A program made the translations under genes and the position numbers. From assembly GCF_900176165.1 (NCBI RefSeq), contig NZ_FWWU01000008.1:379501-443500 (forward strand): a DNA stretch of 64,000 nt, given 5' to 3'. Below are positions 8,404 to 18,087 of this stretch, one piece after another. Each line of letters starts with the position of its first letter. Position 1 is the first letter of the stretch. A model generated the notes under the pieces. The model worked only from the letters and a program-made list of their open reading frames with translations, did not search any database and was not told the DNA's origin. This DNA is from Deinococcus hopiensis KR-140. GTDB taxonomy: Bacteria; Deinococcota; Deinococci; Deinococcales; Deinococcaceae.

Positions 8404-8559
8404 GTGAACCCCTACGTCCAGAACGACCGTGCCCAACACCTCCAGGCCGAAGCCCAGCGGCGCCGTGAAGCCAAAGCCGCCCGTGCAGAGCGCCAGGAGA
8501 GCGACCGCTTCAAGCTGACCTACCTGCTGTCCTTCATGCGTCAGGCCCGCCTCGCGTGA
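8404..8559 (+). CDS. 51-residue basic helical protein
   Basis: GTG 8404 follows a good AAAGGAG site with correct spacing. The frame encodes 51 residues, beginning MNPYVQNDRA, with an alanine/arginine/glutamate-rich amphipathic helix and ending SFMRQARLA. A strong hairpin terminator follows 40 bases later, so this is a complete small transcription unit. The function is unknown. The charge pattern would suit a nucleic-acid- or membrane-interacting peptide, but that is only inference. Confidence 0.55.
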   Translation: MNPYVQNDRAQHLQAEAQRRREAKAARAERQESDRFKLTYLLSFMRQARLA

Positions 8560-8595
8560 GACGCACTCCCGTCAACAACATCGAAGAACCCAATA

Positions 8596-8617
8596 GCCCC
8601 TCCTGAACTGGAGGGGC
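8596..8617 (+). terminator. Hairpin terminator after the 51-residue gene
   Basis: GCCCCTCC and GGAGGGGC pair perfectly around TGAACT. A weaker pair (CTCCTTTCAGGAG) follows immediately. Confidence 0.7.
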
Positions 8618-8699
8618 AACTCCTTTCAGGAGCGCTTGGTTCTATGCACCGACCCGCGCCGGAATCGTATGTGACTCGGCAGTTCCGTATGCTCGGAGC

Positions 8700-8912
8700 A
8701 TGACTGCTTCCCTGGACCAAGCCGTAACGGCTGTGCTGGCTTTGCTGGCCAGCAGGACCCAGATGCGGGCTGGGGCGGGTGGTGTGAACGCGGGCCCTTT
8801 TGGCCGGATCATGGTGTCATCCTGGCAGGTGGAGGGACCTCCCCTCCACCTGATCAAGAGGGTCGTGCTTCCGGACAAACCAAAGTTGAAGTTCTTTAAC
8901 TGGCAGTGCTGA
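8700..8912 (+). CDS. Unrecognised 70-residue ORF
   Basis: The frame starts at ATG 8700 and encodes an alanine-rich helix followed by a short beta-like region ending LKFFNWQC. There is no clear ribosome binding site. It may be an intact small gene or a fragment. Nothing identifies its function. Confidence 0.3.
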   Translation: MTASLDQAVTAVLALLASRTQMRAGAGGVNAGPFGRIMVSSWQVEGPPLHLIKRVVLPDKPKLKFFNWQC

Positions 8913-9042
8913 AGTACCTACCGGAGGAGACGGCATTTGTTGCTCAAACTCGCCACTCCTGCGCTGGGCGTGTAGGGGTTGATATGCGGACGCTTGAGCT
9001 GACGCTGGGGGACACGAACTGACGCTCGGAAAGCCTGAAAAC

Positions 9043-9309
9043 TTGACCCGACAAGCGCAGCCGGCCGGAGCGGCCGCCCCAAAGGCCAGCGCCATCTCGG
9101 ACATGCGAACCGTCACCGCTTATGCAAGGGCGCTCCGGGAGCAGGACCTCCGTCTCCGTGCTCTTGCCGCCTGGGTCGGAGCTCATGGCTTCAAAACCTG
9201 CAAGGGCGGCTCCTGGAACGCCGTACAAGTCAAACGCGTTCTGGACAGGCAAAATCAACCACCTCAGACCCAGCTGCATGATTTGACAACCCGTGAATAC
9301 CGCCCTTGA
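9043..9309 (+). pseudogene. Fragment resembling a recombinase helix-turn-helix region
   Basis: The 88-residue frame from TTG 9043 contains AAWVGAHGFKTCKGGSWNAV followed by QVKRVLDR. This resembles the region of large serine recombinases that reads roughly 'L-N-x-x-G-x-x-T-R-x-G-x-x-W-x-x-x-x-V-x-x-I-L'. No catalytic domain is present. It ends just before the second copy of the terminator cassette. I treat it as a remnant. Confidence 0.35.
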
Positions 9310-9320
9310 TTAGAGAAATC

Positions 9321-9342
9321 AAGGCGGCCTCCGGGTCGCCTT
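9321..9342 (+). terminator. Rho-independent terminator, repeated cassette copy 2
   Basis: AAGGCGGCC and GGTCGCCTT pair as in the copy at 331, again preceded by TTAGAGAAATC and followed by CTCCTTTT. The gap from 9343 to 9697 contains no gene that I can support. Confidence 0.65.
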
Positions 9343-9697
9343 CTCCTTTTGGCTTCATGCACTGTGCTGGTTCCTAACCTGGTCAGCTCTTGATGCCCGC
9401 ACGCCAGCGCCCGCAGGGCGCTTTTCTTGCGTGGCGGTAACCCCGGGGGAGAGAATCTGGTATTGAGAGCGGCCAAAAGGCCCACTTGGAGGCGGGCTGG
9501 GAGTGCCTCAATAGAGCGTTTGTCAAAAAGAGGACTTCTTCTTGACCGAGCAGCGTGAGCGAGCTTGAAGGAGGATGCAGGAGAAAGGAGCCGTGAGGGG
9601 AAGGGCACCCCTCACAGCGTAATTCAGACAAATGCTCTAGACACCTCAATGGATGTGCGAACTGCCTACTTTGCCATAGCACCTAGACTTGTCAGCT

Positions 9698-10375
9698 ATG
9701 TCGTCCCGAGAAGCTCAACCACATTCACGCGAATGGTACGCACGATTGGCTAAAGAGCTTGGCGGGTACCGTCATCCCTGGCAGCGCTCGCTCGATGGCC
9801 CAGACCCTGAACTCGTTTTCGATGCACTTCTGCTCGAATACCTGACACCTGATACTCGAGTCCTTGAAGCAGGCTGCGGCCATGGGCCAGATGCCACACG
9901 CTTCGCCCCTCAATGCGCTCGATGGGTCGGTTACGATCGACAACCCGAGCTGCTCGAACTCGCACAGAGAAATGCTCCACAGGCCGAATTCTATTTGTGG
10001 GATGGAAAAGGGCCAGCGCCGAGCGAGATGCAGGGGCCTTTCGACCTCATTGTGTCCAGACGTGGCCCCACCAGTGTCATTCACCACCTCTCAAAGGTTG
10101 CTGCCCCATCCGGTCGATTTCTGTACGTCGGGCCACGCCTGGAAGTGCCGAATGTGCCTGCGAGCTTGCATCGTGTTGGATGGACTATTGCTGGTGAATG
10201 GCGGGTCTCCATCCAGGCGTATGCACCAACGTTGGAGGACTGGCGGCTCCGCTGCGAATTCATGGGCGAAGAGACCCGACAAGACGATTGGCAGCACCAC
10301 GCAACAGGTCGGGGGATGCCCTACCGGGAAGAACGGTACGTTGTTCTGGCAAAACTCGGCAACTATGACGAGTAA
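9698..10375 (+). CDS. Class I SAM-dependent methyltransferase
   Basis: The 225-residue product has the Rossmann-fold methyltransferase core. Motif I is VLEAGCGHG (about residues 50-58), followed by an acidic residue after strand 2 (WVGYDRQPELLELA) and the later motif FDLIVSRRGP. The N-terminus is a short helical cap. I chose ATG 9698 over the TTG at 9689. The substrate cannot be told. The family includes small-molecule and tRNA/rRNA modifiers. The gene stands alone. Confidence 0.8.
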   Translation: MSSREAQPHSREWYARLAKELGGYRHPWQRSLDGPDPELVFDALLLEYLTPDTRVLEAGCGHGPDATRFAPQCARWVGYDRQPELLELAQRNAPQAEFYLWDGKGPAPSEMQGPFDLIVSRRGPTSVIHHLSKVAAPSGRFLYVGPRLEVPNVPASLHRVGWTIAGEWRVSIQAYAPTLEDWRLRCEFMGEETRQDDWQHHATGRGMPYREERYVVLAKLGNYDE

Positions 10376-10550
10376 CAATCCCGATTGCACAACTCGAACA
10401 CGAGAACGCATTTCGCCTCTGGTCTAAATCCCCTTAGAGAAGAAGAGAGTCCGACGCCTTAGCACGACTAAAACATGTTGTTTGGTAGCCACGGCCTACG
10501 TCCTTTTAGGGGGCCCCGACCCTCGTTCTTCAGGGTGTTGGGCATGAATC

Positions 10551-11019
10551 TTATGGACTGCCCCCTGCTGCTACAAAGATCTCTACGAGTCCGGGGTATC
10601 GGCAAGGGCCACCACACTCCGGGCAACCCACCGCATCGATCTTGTATCGGACCACAGGCGGCTGGAGACCGTCGAGCCAGTAGTCATCTCTAGAGATGGC
10701 GAATGCCGGGAAGATCAACCCGCAATCAAAGCAGCGAAACCGGTCGTTGAAGTACACCCGTTGTGACGTGCTCTCGCCGCTATCGTGAAGCTCCGGGTTT
10801 GTGGGCTTGCCTTCTGGCCACCGCAGCAGCACGGGCAAGAGGTCTTGCACCTCCTTGACCTTAGCAATGGCTGGAACTCGCAGAAACGCATGCGTGGTCC
10901 GGGTGTCATGGGCACCGAATGCTACGGTGGAATCAAGGAAGTGCTGCACCCACCCCTGGTTCACCGGTATGCCATCGATGGTGGAGCGTGTTGGCAAGGC
11001 ATGCCATTCCTCAGTCGAG
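10551..11019 (-). pseudogene. Zinc-ribbon-type protein gene, main part, split by IS3
   Basis: This frame encodes FSTEEWHALPTRST... through a C-terminal region with paired cysteines (FRCFDCG and GCPECGGPCRYPG) that could bind zinc. The IS3 element at 11023 cuts it off from its first codons. These remain at 12290-12303 and read MVYT in frame. Removing the element and one AAC repeat restores an uninterrupted reading frame of about 160 codons. A frame starting inside the element at 11036 gives an artificial N-terminus. The family is unknown. Confidence 0.65.
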
Positions 11020-11057
11020 AACTGGAGTGAACCCAATGGAGCGGACCGCAGGGCAAG

Positions 11058-12205
<1,148 letters not shown>

Positions 12206-12289
12206 CTTGGCTCCTTCGGTGCTGTCAGCCTACGGGCTGACGGGGACGAAGTGCTTGGCCTCTTGGTCCGGTCCTAAGGGGTCAGTCCA

Positions 12290-12303
12290 AACGTATACAC
12301 CAT
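12290..12303 (-). pseudogene. First codons of the IS3-interrupted gene
   Basis: On the minus strand ATG GTG TAT ACG TT reads straight into the body of the gene at 11019 when the IS3 element and one 3-bp duplication are removed, giving MVYTFSTEEWHAL. Confidence 0.6.
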
Positions 12304-12398
12304 GGGGTCATTTTCACCGGGTTGGTCTTGAGCAATAGGTATCGGGAGAGTCCCGACGATCGCCTTGTCTGGCCTAACTGGGCTTATGCCAAAGGAGA

Positions 12399-12420
12399 AG
12401 GCGACCCGGAGGCCGCCTTT
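12399..12420 (-). terminator. Rho-independent terminator, repeated cassette copy 3
   Basis: This is the reverse-oriented copy of the hairpin at 331 and 9321. It lies 40 bases after the stop of the exported protein gene at 12461 and has a T-rich tail on the minus strand. Confidence 0.65.
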
Positions 12421-12460
12421 GATGTTGAGATCCTTTGGGGGTCATCTCCAGAACTTGAGC

Positions 12461-12811
12461 TTAGGGTCGGGTTCCAGTGGGGTCCTTGGAAGGGGCGTCG
12501 GTGAGGGTGCAAGCCACCTTCATTTTGCCCACGTAGCAGAACTTGGGTGCGGTGAAGAAGGTGGTATCAATCTCAGCGAGCATCTGTGCCTTCGTGCCAC
12601 TGGGCTTTTGTGTGGGCCCACTGGGCTTTGGTGTGGGCGCGGGTGCAGGCTTCGGCGTAGGTGCAGGCTTCGGCGCAGGCGCTGGTGCGGGCTCGTTGGG
12701 GGTCATTTGCGCCTGGGGGACAAGCGCGCTGATTGCAGGAGTTGCTGCGGAAGCGGAGAAGGAGAGGGCGACACTTGCGGCGAGGGTGGCGATCAGCATT
12801 TTGGTGTTCAT
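12461..12811 (-). CDS. Small exported proline-rich protein
   Basis: The 116-residue product starts at ATG 12811 with CAGGAG eight bases upstream. It has a clear signal peptide (LIATLAASVALSFSASA), then a periodic proline/alanine/lysine linker (about residues 40-68). The C-terminal domain has two cysteines (KFCYVGKMKVACTLT) that could form a disulfide. The linker suggests a wall- or envelope-spanning spacer. The family is not recognised. Confidence 0.6.
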   Translation of the reverse strand: MNTKMLIATLAASVALSFSASAATPAISALVPQAQMTPNEPAPAPAPKPAPTPKPAPAPTPKPSGPTQKPSGTKAQMLAEIDTTFFTAPKFCYVGKMKVACTLTDAPSKDPTGTRP

Positions 12812-12880
12812 GGTGTTCTCCTGGGGTGGCGCAGTGGGAGGGAGGCTTTCGTTCCGCTTGGGCCGGTGCCCTTTGCTTGA

Positions 12881-13317
12881 GAGAACAATAGAAAAGCAAC
12901 CGTGAACGACCGATGAACGAGGGTGAATCTGCAGGTGCTGAACATCCATGGGCCAGCCACCAGGAGAGCTCAGACGGTCGTCTTCTCTTCCCTGACTGGG
13001 CTGAGGAGAGGCCATCATCACGCTGAACATCCTCTCGATTTCTGGTGTTGCACCCGTCACCGGTGTTCCGTCAAGGCCCACGCCCTACGAAAGTCCGACG
13101 GAGGAGCGCCTGGCCTGGCACCTGAGCAAATTGATCGCCCCTGGAGTTGTTTTCCGGCCGCACGTCGGCATAGATCACCACCTGCCCTCTTAGCCTGAGG
13201 GATGCCGCCTGATCCCAGACCGCTGAATGCGAACCAACCAAATCATCCATCCTACGCGCAATCGCGTACATGTGCGCCTCATGCGACCCAAACTCACGCG
13301 TTAACCGCTCCAAGGGG
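12881..13317. other. Mosaic of short fragments
   Basis: No intact gene is supported here. A plus-strand stretch at about 13080-13198 reads YESPTEERLAWHLSKL, which faintly resembles DUF559-type nuclease starts. The opposite strand has an equally open frame (13071-13326). I could not decide between them. Confidence 0.3.
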
Positions 13318-13410
13318 ATTTGCATTGTGGTCTCCCCCCTCATCGCCCTGATGAAAGACCAAGTCGACACGTTGCGCCAATTGGGCGTTCGTGCCGCGTA
13401 CGTTTCTAGG
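13318..13410 (+). pseudogene. RecQ helicase fragment (motif Ia region)
   Basis: About 30 codons encode ICIVVSPLIALMKDQVDTLR followed by QLGVRAAYVS. This is the segment just after the Walker A motif in RecQ-family helicases. There is no Walker A before it and no continuation after it, so this is a relic. Confidence 0.6.
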
Positions 13411-13495
13411 ACGGTCAACCACAGCCACCTGACACCCCTTGTCAATGGCCTCGTGCGCTCCTCCAAGTGGGACAGGTACTCGCTCTATGCTTGGT

Positions 13496-14380
13496 TCACG
13501 CGGTATTCCCAGTGGTCGGAACTCCTTTAAGGATGGTTTCGCGGAGAGTTTGCACAGGACGCGAAAGGAGTGTGCCGGTGGGATGGGCCAGGCCGATCTC
13601 TCGCTGCACGGCAGGCGTGACACGGATGGCCATCAAATCAGATGGGACTTGTGTCAGCAGGAGCTCGGGGACCATGCTGACCCCCAGCCCTTCGCGGATC
13701 ATGGCGAACAGCGTGGCGAGGTCACGCACTTCGTAGGTCACGTTCATGGTGGCGTTCACTTCCCGAAAGGCTGCGCGGAGCACTGGTTCACAGCCAAATT
13801 TCGACAGGATGAAGGGTTCGCCGGACAGTTGGTGAAGGGGCACCTGCTTTCGGACGGCCAGGTCGTGGGTTGAAGGTACGAGCAGTTGGTACTCGTCTGC
13901 AAGGATAGGCTGGCAATCGCAGTGATCAGGATAGGGAAACTCTAAGAAGCCCAGGTCAATGGTGCCCTGTTCGAGCCAGTGGGCGATCTAATCGGGAAGT
14001 CCCTCAAAGATCAACACTTCCACCCGCGGATACTGTTCTGCCATGGCCCTGATGACGTGGGGCAGCACATGGATTGATGTGCTGGGAAAACTCCCTATGC
14101 GGACCTTCCCTGAGAGGGTGTCTGGACCGCGGGCAGCTTCTTCTCGCAGGTGCTCAGCCGTCCGTGCGAGTTTTTGAAAATGAGGGAGCAACCGCTGTCC
14201 GTCAGGTGTGAGTTGCACACCGGTACGTCCACGCTGCAGCAAGCGAAGGCTCAGGTTTTTTTCCAATGTGGCGACCGCGTGACTGACGGCAGGCTGCGTC
14301 ATCTCCATTCGGTCGGCGGCCAGCGTAAAGCTGCCTTCCTGGAGAACAGCCAGCAGCACCTCGACTTGGCGCAACAGCAT
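13496..14380 (-). pseudogene. LysR-family regulator with in-frame amber stop
   Basis: Both halves lie in one reading frame of 295 codons. The N-terminal part has a complete LysR helix-turn-helix (FTLAADRMEMTQPAVSHAVA), and the C-terminal part has the full effector-binding domain ending GLGVSMVPELLLTQ. The only lesion is a TAG at 13988-13990 between LPD and IAHWLEQG, where GAG or CAG would restore the protein. It is divergent from the tautomerase operon at 14498, its likely former target. The inactivation looks recent. Confidence 0.8.
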
Positions 14381-14497
14381 GCATTCATTTTATGCATACT
14401 TCCATCCCATTTATTGATTTGATTTATAAAGCGGTGTGAATTACGTTGTATAGGAGCAGTGAGCACTTGAGGTTCACGCTCCAGGAGGAGGCCCATC

Positions 14498-14698
14498 TTG
14501 CCGTATGTCAAAGTCGAAATCACCCGCGACGGGACCACGCAGGCGCAGAAAGAAGCCCTCATTCAGGCGATCACCGACGCTCTATCAGACATCTTGGGCA
14601 AAGACCCCGAAAAAACCTTCGTGACCATCGCAGAAATCAATCTGACCGATTGGGGTATTGGAGGACAATCCATCGCCGCCCGCCGTACCCCTTCATGA
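14498..14698 (+). CDS. 4-oxalocrotonate tautomerase-like protein
   Basis: The TTG start at 14498 gives MPYVKVEITRDG, so processing would expose the catalytic N-terminal proline of the 4-OT family. The length of 66 residues is typical. The LGKDPEKTFVTIAEI and NWGIGG-like (DWGIGGQS) segments match the family. GGAGG lies seven bases before the start. It overlaps the next gene by ATGA, so the two are translationally coupled. The substrate is unknown. Small tautomerases of this kind often sit next to quinone reductases. Confidence 0.85.
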   Translation: MPYVKVEITRDGTTQAQKEALIQAITDALSDILGKDPEKTFVTIAEINLTDWGIGGQSIAARRTPS

Positions 14699-15093
14699 CG
14701 GTACTCACGGCTGAAACGAACATCCGCATCCTCCTGCAGGCGTACTTCGACGGTCTGTACACGAGCGACGCCCAGATGCTAGAGCGCGTCTTCCATCCTC
14801 ACGCCCTGTATGCCACCGCGGTTGATGGGCAACTCGTGCAGCGGAACATGCAGGATTACCTTGAGGTGATTCGGCAGCGCACGTCTCCCGCCAGCCGCCA
14901 CGAGCCACGCACCGACCTCATCCTTCAGCTTGAAGTGCTGGGCCCGCACACTGCGTTTGCCAAGGTGCAGTGCTCCATCGCCGAACGGCACTTTACTGAC
15001 CTGCTCTCTCTCGTTCGTGTCGACGGACACTGGCAGATCATGGCCAAAGTCTTCCACTACGAGCCTCTAGGGGTTGCCTCATGCACATCCTGA
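14695..15093 (+). CDS. NTF2-like (lumazine-binding-type) protein
   Basis: The 132-residue protein has the SnoaL/NTF2 cone fold pattern: an N-terminal helix LLQAYFDGLYTSDAQML, a following FHPHALYATAVDG, and the C-terminal strand WQIMAKVFHYEP. It fits the putative lumazine-binding family. The gene starts inside the stop codon of the tautomerase gene and overlaps the start of the truncated reductase gene after it, so all three formed one operon. Confidence 0.8.
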   Translation: MTVLTAETNIRILLQAYFDGLYTSDAQMLERVFHPHALYATAVDGQLVQRNMQDYLEVIRQRTSPASRHEPRTDLILQLEVLGPHTAFAKVQCSIAERHFTDLLSLVRVDGHWQIMAKVFHYEPLGVASCTS

Positions 15094-15188
15094 TCCTCAC
15101 CGCTCATCCCTCAGAAACCAGTTTCAATTCTGCCTTGGTCCAGGAAGTGCAAGCAGCGCTCCAGAGCGAACGAAGAGGCCTAAATTGA
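15081..15188 (+). pseudogene. Truncated flavodoxin-fold NAD(P)H oxidoreductase
   Basis: Thirty-five codons from ATG 15081 encode MHILILTAHPSETSFNSALV, the first beta-strand and FMN/FAD phosphate loop of the NAD(P)H dehydrogenase (quinone) family. The sequence then leaves the family and stops at 15186. The start overlaps the NTF2-like gene. The missing 3' part coincides with the IS21 relic region, so the gene was probably cut by that rearrangement. Confidence 0.7.
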
Positions 15189-15294
15189 CCGAGGATCAAC
15201 TCCAAGAGCTATACAAACGCTCAACTGCGAACATTGTTGCGTCCAGGAAACAGCAGTGCCAAGATAAAGAGGAAGCTATTCGTGAGGCCATCCG

Positions 15295-15639
<345 letters not shown>

Positions 15640-15640
<1 letters not shown>

Positions 15641-15999
15641 CCTGATGTCCAGCTTGTTCCACCAGTGTGAGTTGTGCCCTGCCATGATCGCTGCATTTCC
15701 CTACCTGCTGCAGGGTGTCGGTCAACTCGACCCGCAAGACCGCGGAACCTACCTGGCTGACCTGGCCGACGCTGCTGCTCAGGCGGCTTTGAACGTCGAA
15801 GAAGTCTGGTGGAACCAACTCCCACTGGAGGTGCATGCAGGATACGACCGGGCACTCCAATAGGCCCTCAAAATCCCCCAGGAGGCCGTCGTCGCCGGAG
15901 CCCAGCAGCGCCCGAAGAGATCAGAGGAAGTCTTCGCCGCCCTGCTCAGCCTTGAAGCATTCGCGCGGAACGAGACTCGCTTGGAAACGCGTGTTTCAG
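15640..15999 (+). pseudogene. Broken gene of unknown function
   Basis: A plus-strand frame gives AFPYLLQGVGQLDPQDRGTY, then a helical region with VEEVWWNQLPLEV. It meets a TAG at 15861-15863 and continues sensibly (LKIPQEAVVAGAQQRPKRSE) up to the 8-bp repeat at 15992, where the IS66-bounded unit begins. The 5' end is lost at the IS21 relic. The family is unknown. Confidence 0.4.
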
Positions 16000-16025
16000 G
16001 TATGTGATTAGCGCATCGCGCGGTC

Positions 16026-16640
16026 GTGGGCATGGCAGACCGAAGCGGTGCAAATGGTCTCCCGTTATACGGATTCCGAATAATCTGTTATACTAATAAG
16101 ATCAGAACGGTCACTTTCCAACACACTGCCGACGACTTCTGGGGCATCTACCGCCGGAGTACCTGCGCTGTGGAACGACGACGTAGTCACCTCCTCGCGT
16201 TCCTAGCAGAAGGGAAAAGCTCTGCCGAAGCACTCAAAGTCACGGGCTACTCTTATCAAGGCGCAGATAAAATCATCGACGCGTACCATCAACATGGTCT
16301 AGCGGGACTCAAAGATCGGCGACAGCACAACAGTGGCGCACCGACCCTGCTGAGCGACGCCGAAGTGCTCCTCCTGGCGCGAACGATTCGGGCAGACACC
16401 GCCGCTGGCGGTGTCTGGAATGGCGCACGGGTGCAGGGTTGGGTGAAGCAGGAATTGGACAAGGACGTGCATCTGAGCCGCTGTTATGAGTTTTTAGACG
16501 CGGTGGGGTATAGCCTCCAGGTCCCTCGGCCTCGACATGTCGAGGCCAACCAGGTCACTCAGGAAGCATTCAAAAAAAAGTCCTCCCAGCCGTGGTCCAA
16601 GCAACTCGGGCGCGTACTGAAGAAACTGGAAGAACGGTAG
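16026..16640 (+). CDS. IS630 transposase, N-terminal frame
   Basis: The conserved part begins near 16110 (TFQHTADDFWGIYRR) and includes the helix-turn-helix VTGYSYQGADKIIDAYHQ and the linker GLKDRRQHNSGAPTLLS. No ATG, GTG or TTG lies between the terminal repeat and this region. The open frame begins outside the element at 16026, and the natural start may be the ACG-like codon near 16109 or may have been lost. Eight A residues at 16572-16579 provide a slippery site for fusion to the catalytic frame. Confidence 0.75.
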   Translation: MGMADRSGANGLPLYGFRIICYTNKIRTVTFQHTADDFWGIYRRSTCAVERRRSHLLAFLAEGKSSAEALKVTGYSYQGADKIIDAYHQHGLAGLKDRRQHNSGAPTLLSDAEVLLLARTIRADTAAGGVWNGARVQGWVKQELDKDVHLSRCYEFLDAVGYSLQVPRPRHVEANQVTQEAFKKKSSQPWSKQLGRVLKKLEER

Positions 16641-17173
16641 AAGTCTGGTGCATGGATGAACACCGTGTAGGTCTCAAACCCCTGGTGGGGAAGCAGTGGT
16701 CTGAGCGAGGCAAAGCCCCGACCGTGCGTGTCCAACACCGGTATGAGTGGCTCTACGTCTGTGCGTTCGTCTGCCCACAGACGGGAGAGAGCCAGTACTG
16801 GCTATTGCCTACGGTCAATACGGCGGCCTTCCAGGCGGTGCTGGACCGCTTTGCCCTCGACACACAGGCTGGAAAGACCAGGGAGATCATCTTGGTCCTG
16901 GATGGTGCGGGGTGGCATGCCACCCCGCTGTTGAAGTGCCCACCGGGCATTGAACTCGTCTTCTTGCCGCCCTACTCCCCAGAGTTGCAACCCGCCGAAC
17001 GCCTTTGGGCCCTCACAGATGCACCGCTGAAGAATCGTCACTTCGAAAACCTGGAAGCCCTGACCGCCTTGCTTGCAAAGCAGTGTCGTCGGTTAGAACA
17101 GCAGAGGGAGCAAATCCGTTCGCTCACCCTCTTCCACTGGTGGCCTCGTATAACAAATTAATCGGAATCCGTA
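16068..17173 (+). mobile_element. IS630-family insertion sequence (second type)
   Basis: Near-perfect inverted ends (TACGGATTCCGAATAATCTG on the left, the related sequence ending CGGAATCCGTA on the right) bound two overlapping transposase frames. TA dinucleotides occur at both edges. Its ends and proteins differ from the IS630 element at 3353, so it is a separate lineage. Confidence 0.85.
16592..17161 (+). CDS. IS630 transposase, catalytic DDE frame
   Basis: The frame carries D in WCMDEHRVGLKP, D in ILVLDGAGWH and E in LQPAERLW, with the LPPYSPELQP signature. It lies one base back relative to the N-terminal frame, and the A8 run at 16572 just upstream allows a -1 shift to make the full protein. 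All catalytic residues are intact. The stop lies inside the right terminal repeat. Confidence 0.85.
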   Translation: MVQATRARTEETGRTVEVWCMDEHRVGLKPLVGKQWSERGKAPTVRVQHRYEWLYVCAFVCPQTGESQYWLLPTVNTAAFQAVLDRFALDTQAGKTREIILVLDGAGWHATPLLKCPPGIELVFLPPYSPELQPAERLWALTDAPLKNRHFENLEALTALLAKQCRRLEQQREQIRSLTLFHWWPRITN

Positions 17174-17204
17174 TTACAGGGGTCGGACGAGCAGACTGTG
17201 CTGG

Positions 17205-18086
17205 ATGCGCCTCACGATAACGGCCCCCGGAACCTTCGTTTGGGAACCCGTAAACCCCCAAGTCCCGGAGGCGGGAGAAGTGTGGGTTAGGACGCAACTC
17301 AGCGCACTCAGTCTGTCGTCTGAGCTCTCCGTGATTGAACAGGGGCCCTTCCCAACGTCCCTGGGGTATCAAACCTTGGGCACTGTAGAAGCGTCCGGGC
17401 CGGGAAACACATTACAGTGCGGTCAACGGGTCGTGACCACCTTGGGGCACGCCAGTGCAGGATTACACCATGTCAGCCGAGTGTGGCCTGTTCCCGATGC
17501 GGTGCCTGATCGCGTCGCCTTGGCTGTGATTCTCGGCGAAGAGACGCACAAAGGCATTCGCCGGGTTCTCCCTGAGCGGGATGAGCAGGTTCTCGTGATA
17601 GGGGCGGGCCTTTTAGGCCTCTTGACCATCTTCAATCTGACGCGCCGAGGCGTCGCCAATGTCACCGTCGTCGAGCCGGACGCCGCACGCCGTACCCTCG
17701 CGGAGCAGTTCGGAGCCACCGCGGTTGTCCCTGGGGCCTTGCCGCATGGCACGTTTGACGTCGGGTTTGAATGCAGCGCAGCACCGACAGGCTTCATAGA
17801 GATGCTTTCACATCTTCGCCCTCGTGGACGCGCCTGTGTACTCTCGGACGGCAATTGGGGTGCGCTCGTGCTCCCACCAGCGTTCCATCGTCGCGAACTC
17901 TCCATCGTCGCTTCGAGCGACGGCGACGATTACGGGGTGTACGCAGCTTGGCTGTGGCGCAATATTGATCCGCTTCTGGGCCAGCTCTTTGAGGTGGCTA
18001 CGACCCCTGATGCGCTGCCAGCAGCGTACACACATTGGCGGAATGCGGCCCGCCCGGTTTCAGGGGTCGTGCAGTGGTCACTTTAA
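17205..18086 (+). CDS. Zinc-type medium-chain dehydrogenase, passenger of the IS66 unit
   Basis: The 293-residue protein has the two-domain MDR layout: an N-terminal GroES-like domain (about 1-120) and a Rossmann domain opening with VLVIGAGLLGLLTIFNL and an acidic strand-2 end VVEPD. It is shorter than typical alcohol dehydrogenases. I do not see the usual structural four-cysteine lobe or a clear Cys-His-Cys zinc set, so it may be zinc-free. It starts 32 bases after the IS630 end and its stop lies one base before the IS66 left end. It has no other neighbour inside the unit. The substrate is unknown. Confidence 0.75.
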   Translation: MRLTITAPGTFVWEPVNPQVPEAGEVWVRTQLSALSLSSELSVIEQGPFPTSLGYQTLGTVEASGPGNTLQCGQRVVTTLGHASAGLHHVSRVWPVPDAVPDRVALAVILGEETHKGIRRVLPERDEQVLVIGAGLLGLLTIFNLTRRGVANVTVVEPDAARRTLAEQFGATAVVPGALPHGTFDVGFECSAAPTGFIEMLSHLRPRGRACVLSDGNWGALVLPPAFHRRELSIVASSDGDDYGVYAAWLWRNIDPLLGQLFEVATTPDALPAAYTHWRNAARPVSGVVQWSL

Positions 18087-18087
18087 A

